Below are positions 58,106 through 64,000 of a stretch of DNA of 64,000 bases, piece after piece. The notes beneath the pieces were generated by a model. It was not told where the DNA came from. It saw only the letters and a program-made list of their open reading frames with translations, and searched no databases. This stretch comes from Plicaturopsis crispa FD-325 SS-3. Lineage: Eukaryota > Basidiomycota > Agaricomycetes > Amylocorticiales > Amylocorticiaceae. Numbering within the stretch: the stretch's first letter is position 1; each line of letters opens with the position of its first letter. Position numbers and translations under genes: made by a program. Location of the stretch: assembly GCA_000827205.1 (NCBI GenBank), contig KN832555.1, positions 1,228,893 to 1,292,892 of the forward strand, read 5' to 3'.

Positions 58106-58693
58106 TCATGACGACGATAGAGCGCGCTCATTTTCCGTATCCAAGACCAGAGCCAATGCCTGCGCCACCACCTCCCGGTCCTGTCGAAAGCTTAGACGCG
58201 CTAACGCTTCCTCTGCATCGAGGAAGTGCGAGTCGAAAGCTTCCGTCGCCATCTGCGTCCCTTCGCTTTTGTCACCCGTTGTGACCCACGTCGCGTACCA
58301 CCATATAATCTTCAGAACGGTTGGCCCAACTTGCCGCACTTGCACTGCAATGGGCTCCGTCGCACCCTCTACGACGCGGGTGCCGCGTTCAAGGGCGTAG
58401 TCGTCCGGCCCGGGTGCGTCCAGGCCAGGCGCCGTCGCGCGCGTGGGCATGCGCAGGGGAATGAGCGAGCACGCGTAGCCAGTCTCCTCGAACGTCTCGC
58501 GGAGTGCGGCGGCTTCGATAGACTCGCCACAGTCTTTGCGACCTTTGGGAAGAAGCCACTCGCGCTTGCGGCGTTCGTAGAGAATGCATATCTGGAGCTT
58601 GTTCGTATCGGGGGCCTTGCGGAAGAGAATGGAACCGGCGGAGGTCACGAACGAGTCGCTGAGGTACGTGGCTGAAGGGTTTGGGGATTCCAT
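58106..58693 (-). CDS. Nudix hydrolase, diphosphoinositol-polyphosphate phosphohydrolase-like
   Basis: This is an intronless gene for a 195-residue Nudix hydrolase. The protein starts MESPNPSATYLSDSFVTSAG at 58693. The Nudix box reads GRKDCGESIEAAALRETFEE followed by TGY, matching G-x5-E-x7-RE-x-x-EE-x-G. The preceding KREWLLPKG and the short N-terminus resemble fungal Aps1/DIPP enzymes, which cleave diphosphoinositol polyphosphates and diadenosine polyphosphates. The C-terminal part reads VLKIIWWYATWVTTGD and LARLSFRQDREVVAQAL. Substrate is inferred from family only. It is divergent from ESS2, with about 370 bp between starts. Confidence 0.88.
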   Translation of the reverse strand: MESPNPSATYLSDSFVTSAGSILFRKAPDTNKLQICILYERRKREWLLPKGRKDCGESIEAAALRETFEETGYACSLIPLRMPTRATAPGLDAPGPDDYALERGTRVVEGATEPIAVQVRQVGPTVLKIIWWYATWVTTGDKSEGTQMATEAFDSHFLDAEEALARLSFRQDREVVAQALALVLDTENERALSSS

Positions 58694-59066
58694 TGGTATC
58701 AATATATGGGCTTCAAGGGTTCCAGTGATAGGTTATGATTCCAAATACGGCGGGTGTGATGCCCAACAGCCTACGAGCACGAATCCGGGATGTTAGTAGA
58801 AATCTGTGCGCGTCGACGAGAGTAGAACATGCCGTTGGCTGTATTCGCGAGCGTCGTTACCTGACAGAGAGTGGATAGCAGAGCGAGTCTCTTAGCTGAT
58901 GAAGGTACTGCACAAGATGGCGGCGCACTGCCAGCAGCGAACGCCACAATCCGGATCGGTCACCGGAACTGCAAAGTGGCGTTGACTCCAAATCTTGACG
59001 AAACTTCAGCTCACTGTCTCCAACGACGAGCAAAGGGATTTACTGCCAAGCTGCAACGTCTTAGCT
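58694..59066. promoter_or_regulatory. shared upstream region of the Nudix and ESS2 genes
   Basis: About 370 bp between divergent start codons. It should contain both promoters. No TATA box is evident. Confidence 0.4.
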
Positions 59067-60735
59067 ATGGCTACGCCACGTCAAAAACCGTACTCTACAT
59101 CGCTCACGACTACCAATGCTGTGGCTGGGCCATCGCGGTCGCTCAATCGACAGGTCGTGCTCGACGAGGACGAGTATACCGAGGCACTCTCGCGCATTAT
59201 TGCCCGCGACTTCTTTCCCTCTCTTGTCCAGCTCGACGCTACAAATGACTACCTCGACGCCATACGCACCCACGACCCGGCGCTTATCTCTGCCTCAGTT
59301 CGGCGCCTGGCCGACCTCCAGACACCCCTGGCTCGAGGTGCCGGACCTACCGATACGCCCCTACACACTCCGCGGACCGCAGACGGTCCACCCTCAAAGC
59401 GAGCGCGATACGATGACGGACTGAGTCTTGATGAATTCCAGGCGCGGTACACATCCGAAGACAACTCGAGCTTTACGCAAATATTGGATGAAGAAAACCG
59501 GCAAAGAAAGGGGAAATGGGCATGGGCATGGGAGGCACAGAGGCGCGTAGAGGCGCAGAGGGATAAGATGATAGAGGGACGAGAACGGCTGCTACTAGAA
59601 GCACCCGGATTAACGGGAGTGAAGGAGCAGTTCGTCATTGAGCCGCCTATGGTAGCGGGAATGATTACCGACGGGAAGGAGGATGAAGGCGAGGACGAGG
59701 CAGAGGTAGAGAACGAGTTGGACCCAGAGTGGCATGAGGCGAAGGGGATGGAGGTTGCACTGAGCGAGGAAGCAACCAAGAAAGAACAGGTTGCGGTGGA
59801 CGTGATGGCCCCGAAGAAAGACACCCGTTCCGCCGCCGTTGACGGATGGAGATTCAAGGTGAGTTGCGTGCTGAGCAACATAGCACTGTATCTATGCTAA
59901 TACAATACTACTCACCGCAGAATCGTAATGCACTGATGTTCTCGCCTGACGCAGACATCTCACCATACCACAACCATTCCGTTGGCCCAATCGACCCTAA
60001 ATCCATCACCCATGCAAGCACGAGGTTACCAGAACAGGATGACGGTTCTGGTAGTGGGCGGGGGCGCGGTGCATCAGCGCCTCCCAGTCCAACGCGAAGC
60101 CGCATTGACGCAGCTATAGCAGGGACACCATGTAAGCTACATCTCCCATACCATCGGCCTCCCGTATACTGATGTGCCATGCAGATCGACCACGCTCTCC
60201 GGAGGGCTCATTCTCGCTTGTTCCCAACCTTCCCTCGCCCACCCCGTCAGAGCTGGGCCCAGCAGCGGTCAAGCAGCTCATGACTTGGGGCACGCTAAAT
60301 GGCACGCCCCGCGTCCTCTCGTCTACTGACCCCGCCGAGCCTACGGAACCGACACGAACACCATTCCATATACCGGCACCCTCCGCCCGCGAATCTATCT
60401 CGCACAAGCTTTCTGCGCGTGCGTCCAAGAGTTTACGTGCGAAGGCTGGGTTAATAGGCACACCGCTTCCCGGCACCCCAGGGATAGGCGCTAAACGAAA
60501 GGCGCCCAGTGCAGGGAACATGCCACCGCCTATCGGTACACCTAGACGATCGGAGGCAGCGCTTACACCTGCGGCGCGACGGCTCTTGGATCGGACGACA
60601 ATGGGGACGGCTGCAGCACGCCGAGCGGAGGCGATGGGCAAGCAGGCTGGATGGGGCGGACAAGGAGAACGAGAGAGAGATTTAGGGAGAGTGCGATGGA
60701 CACCTACACCTGAGTCGATGGGTCGGAAGGCTTGA
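59067..60735 (+). CDS. spliceosome-associated protein ESS2/DGCR14 (Bis1) family
   Basis: This is a nuclear protein of the Es2/DGCR14 family that associates with the spliceosome C complex. Exons are 59067-59858, 59921-60131 and 60185-60735, giving 517 residues. The N-terminus after a short disordered region reads VLDEDEYTEALSRIIARDFF and LVQLDATNDYLDAIRTHDP, the conserved opening helices. Next are LSLDEFQARYTSEDNSSFTQ and WAWEAQRRVEAQRDKMIEGR. Exon 2 begins NRNALMFSPDADISPY, another family block. The C-terminus has ALTPAARRLLDRT and DLGRVRWTPTPESMG, matching the family. There is an upstream in-frame segment, but the 59067 ATG is the conserved start. Confidence 0.92.
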
Positions 60736-60887
60736 CCGTGTGTCTGAGCGTCGAGATAGATGTGTATTGTTTGTTTTCACTTCCGTTGCAAGTCGATAAA
60801 GGAGCGGCCATACTAGGGCTACTGCATTGCATAGAAAGAAATAAAGAACAAAAAACTCGATCACATCAACGGAACATCAGCGTACAC

Positions 60888-61799
60888 TTAGGAAGCGGGT
60901 TCCTTTGCCGCAGACACTTTACGACGTTTTGCATCTGGTTCTTCCGCTTTCGCCGCGCCCACCACTTCCTTGTCCGCATCGTCCTCGGCCTTTCGTTTTT
61001 CCTTCTCAGCGACTGGGGGACTCTTCACCGCAGCAGTTCCCGCTTTTGACTTCTTTTTGACAATTACACCCTTGAGCGCCTTCTTTGGGTCCTTTCTCGT
61101 CGCAGGAGCTGGCGGAGGCTTACGCACAGCGGCTGCTGAAGAAGATCCAGGTTGCACGGGGGGTTGACTGGCAGTTGCGCTCGTTCGCGCGGCGACAGCT
61201 CTGCGAAGAGTCCATCAATACAAGAGATATTGCAGAGAAGAGCAAGACTTACTCCTTGAAGCTGCGGACCTCCTCTTGATCGATTTCTCGCCGCTGACGC
61301 TCTTCCTCCTCCTGGCGTTCTCGCACTGAGTCGAGGAACATGATCTCGTCTTCTTCCAAGGCTCGGAACTGATTAGCGAGTTTGGTCTTTTCTTCCCATT
61401 CTTCCTGTTTTGCTGCCTGCACACTATGTCAGGGAAGAGCACGTAACATTGTGTTGCCTTGAACGCACCTTGTTTGCCGCTAATTTCTAGACACGGAAAG
61501 CGTCGATGCGAGACTTGGCGGGTCAATACATTACATGAACGCGTCTACGAGCTGGCTGCTCACTTCTGCGAGACTGCGGCCATCATACGAGTCTTCCACT
61601 GGCTGAGGAGGCGGCTCTTGGCCCAATCTACTCGAAAAAGTCAGCGAAGACCAGCAGAGTGATTAACACAGACATACCTGGCGTATGCGGCTTTCCATTG
61701 CTCGTCACGGCGCGCTTTTGCGGTGTCAATGTCGTTCTGGGAGACGAAGCGGGAGCCGACGCCTGAGGTCGAGATAGATGGAATTGCCTCGTCTTCCAT
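60888..61799 (-). CDS. FAM192A/NIP30 (PIP30, Fyv6-like) family protein
   Basis: This is a nuclear protein of the NIP30 family, called PSME3-interacting protein in animals and Fyv6 (a splicing factor) in yeast. Exons are 61799-61678, 61627-61564, 61486-61469 (18 nt), 61416 to about 61252, and about 61204 to 60888. The N-terminus reads SRFVSQNDIDTAKARRDEQW, then QEPPPQPVEDSYDGRSLAEK, then KQEEWEEKTKLANQFRALEE and DEIMFLDSVRERQ, all hallmarks of the family. The C-terminus is lysine/alanine-rich with KKALKGVIVKKKSK and KRKAEDDADKE. The 18-nt exon encodes KLAANK and keeps the frame. Confidence 0.9.
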
Positions 61800-62207
61800 G
61801 GTGTTTATGAGCTGCGTGAGCGGTAAGTACGAAGGAGATCAAGGTCAAGAGGGAAATTGCAAAATCGAAGCTACCCCGGATGCAGTTCGAAAGACTTCAA
61901 CCGACGGCGCCGACTGAGCGCCCTCTCCAACTCCTCAATCATTCCACTCCAAAAAATCAGATATTTATTCTCTACATCGCTGCAGACTGCAGGCATTATA
62001 CCCTTTGTCCTCCCCCATTGACGACCGCCAAATTGCCTCGTTATTCACCTGCTGCACTGTCCGACGGCTGGCATATTTATTTTTGAACAGCCGAGGCTCT
62101 GCGTTCGGATCGTAAGCTGGCCGGCATAAATACGTTCGTTCAACACACTTCCGACCACGGTCCTCGCCTCCTGCGGCCGTAGTCGTTCTCACCTGTAGTC
62201 CTGCTGG
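61800..62207. promoter_or_regulatory. shared upstream region of the FAM192A and membrane-protein genes
   Basis: About 400 bp between divergent start codons at 61799 and 62208. No gene is visible. Confidence 0.4.
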
Positions 62208-64000
62208 ATGGCAGCCGCCTCCTCGAAGGCTTCTGTGCCGTCTATCGCCCATTCACAAAGTGTTCGCAGCCAGCGTACACAGACTGCTGCACCCTCCACC
62301 ATAAAGACGGTGATCACTGCCCCGCGTACGGCCCTTTCTTTTGCTCGTCGTTTTTTCTGCTGATCAAAGGCTCATATGTCTTTCAGCATGGGCCCGTGAC
62401 GAACCGCCATCGCCGACCGAGAATGAGTCGCTACCGGACAGTGCACGCTGGCCATCTGTATCCCGCCCATCCGACGTCACCTCACTCCAATCATCCGCAG
62501 CTGCGACACAGACTGCCGAGAGCTCGCGGTGGTGGGCCTTTACTCTCCCCGGCACGCGCGATGGCCTGTCTCCTCCCCTCGTACCGCCAGAGCGCAAAAC
62601 TCCAACATTGAAAGAGCGATCCATGTCCTGGATACCTTCATCCCGGAGGTGGTCTGCGGAGCACGGACGACGGGAGAAAGACCCGGATGCGGTCTCGCCA
62701 CCGACATCTCCTATAGACGACTTGCCGGATTCAATTGGCAGACGAGCGAAGCCCTGGGATCTCCAGATAACACTCCCGCCGGAACCATTCACGCTTTCAC
62801 AAAGCCGCACGCCTGGGTGGGATACCCCGTGGCAGCCACGCATTGCTGGCAACAGGGATTCCGAATACAATTACATTCAGGCGCGGGAAGGAGATGACGA
62901 CAATGCAAGTCAACATCTCCCTCGATGGAAGCGGCGGCGGAAGGCTATACGTGCATTTATTCTTACGAATGTTTATGTCCCTTTGGTGGGTGCATCGCTC
63001 GTACATGAAGCACAGCAAGTCCTAATGGTTCATGCATTTAGCTATTCCGATTCGTCAACATAACGTTTACAACCGCCGCGTTAGCCGTCGCAATAAAGAT
63101 ACGGCAATGGGAGTTACGATATCAGATTATGGGTGCAGTAGGCTGCTCACCGTAGGTTTTCTTTTCCTACTATCTGAAAATAGACTGAACGTGACATCGA
63201 CAGAACCCTCGTCATTATATTTGCCCCACTCACGCTTGTGCATGTTATGGTCGCTGTTTATGTACCCTTCCTCCTGTTTTTACAACCTATGATCATCGCT
63301 CACCTATGCGTCGATATAGCTCGAATATTTCGGTAAACCGCTTGGTTTATGGCGAACCTCTGACAAGCTCGCACACACGCTCATCGAGGTCTTGTTCATC
63401 TGTGCCTGGTCCGCCGCGCTATCCCTTACTTTCGACAACTTCTTCACCTCGCTCATACCTTGTGCATCTCACACTCATACCGCGTGGTACAACCAACTTC
63501 CGACTCCTCCCTCACCCGTACCGGACATCGGGCGCGGTGAAGGCGGCATAGGCGACACTATCTGCGACTACCAACTCGCATTGATATGCCTCGTCGGCGT
63601 CGGCCTGATCATGTACTGCACAAACCTGGTCATCAGTCTGTTCAGGATTTTCGAAAAAGTTAAGTATCATCGCGCGTCTTGACTCTCTCTCTCTCTCCGT
63701 GTACCACTATATTTTGCATGCATTCGTATGTCTCTGCGACACTTGCACACCCACCCATCCCCCCACCCATCCAACTGCTATTCATTTACCTTCGACGCTC
63801 TACTATCTAGTCGGTCCATCCAACTTGGTCCGTTCTGCAGAAGGGTGTTATTTATCTCATCCCAGCAATGATCCATTCTTTCTTGGAGCCCTTCTCCTCC
63901 TTTTACATTATGGACGATTGCGGCTACCTGGTTTCTGTACACTATCATTCCCCGTGTAACATATATACCAGATATCCGACAACTTGGCAATTCGTTCCCT
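62208..64000 (+). CDS. multi-pass membrane protein with disordered N-terminus (partial)
   Basis: I do not recognise this gene by name. Exon 1 is 62208-62325 (MAAASSKASVPSIAHSQSVR) and exon 2 starts at 62387 and runs to about 62985. The N-terminal ~230 residues are S/P/R-rich and cytosolic in character, with WARDEPPSPTENESLPDSAR and RRWSAEHGRREKDPDAV. A dibasic segment (RWKRRRKAIRAFILTN) leads into the first helix. At least four hydrophobic segments follow: FTTAALAVAIKI, VIIFAPLTLVHVMVAVYL, LAHTLIEVLFICAWSAALSL and YQLALICLVGVGLIMYCTNL. Later exons near 63840 and 63972 continue the frame to the right edge. The layout suggests a fungal-specific plasma-membrane or ER protein; function is unknown. 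Confidence 0.7.

Noticed and set aside
63688-63780. CT dinucleotide run and CCCACCCATCC repeats
   Set aside because: Simple sequence inside an intron of the last gene; the pyrimidine richness is expected there.

Overview
The window is nuclear DNA from a filamentous basidiomycete, most likely an agaricomycete. Genes are dense on both strands and broken by short introns, mostly 45-70 nt with GT-AG ends. The gene content is fungal: EF-1alpha, Spp1/Cfp1, Stm1, NudE, Ess2, Elp5, Slx9. A pair of genes carries a domain I recall only from agaricomycetes (DUF6697). I see no rRNA, tRNA, CRISPR array or recognisable transposable element.

Layout. 0-2.1 kb: 3' part of a peroxisomal-type thiolase gene, then a head-to-head pair for mitochondrial ribosomal protein L32 and complex I subunit NDUFA5. 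2.5-11 kb: a carotenoid cleavage oxygenase convergent with EF-1alpha, a PAS-kinase-like protein kinase, and an unresolved small membrane-protein gene. 11.3-19.7 kb: LSM1, the COMPASS PHD-finger subunit Spp1/Cfp1 with a very large disordered N-terminus, Stm1/SERBP1 and a TFC7-like histidine phosphatase. 20-25.5 kb: MEMO1-like protein, ribosomal protein eL32, a membrane GNAT and a dienelactone hydrolase built from micro-exons. 25.8-38.6 kb: the accessory part, with two related MFS exporters, two paralogous six-cysteine small secreted proteins, one orphan protein and long gene-poor stretches. 38.9-49.5 kb: ELP5, a disordered orphan, SLX9, two convergent coiled-coil/DUF6697-type genes and a small orphan. 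49.5-52.5 kb: no supported gene. 52.5-64 kb: pyruvate dehydrogenase E2, exosome CSL4, NudE, a Nudix hydrolase, ESS2, a FAM192A/NIP30 protein and a multi-pass membrane protein running off the right edge.

Most genes are unrelated housekeeping functions. Two head-to-head pairs share short intergenic promoters: mL32/NDUFA5 (both mitochondrial) and E2/CSL4. The least explained items are the secreted-protein pair (equal exon lengths, similar TATA region, 3'-UTR intron in both), the convergent DUF6697-type pair, and an unusual number of GC-AG introns and micro-exons, needed to keep conserved frames in several genes. Exon coordinates are my own manual splice calls from frame, splice consensus and family conservation; no transcript data were available.
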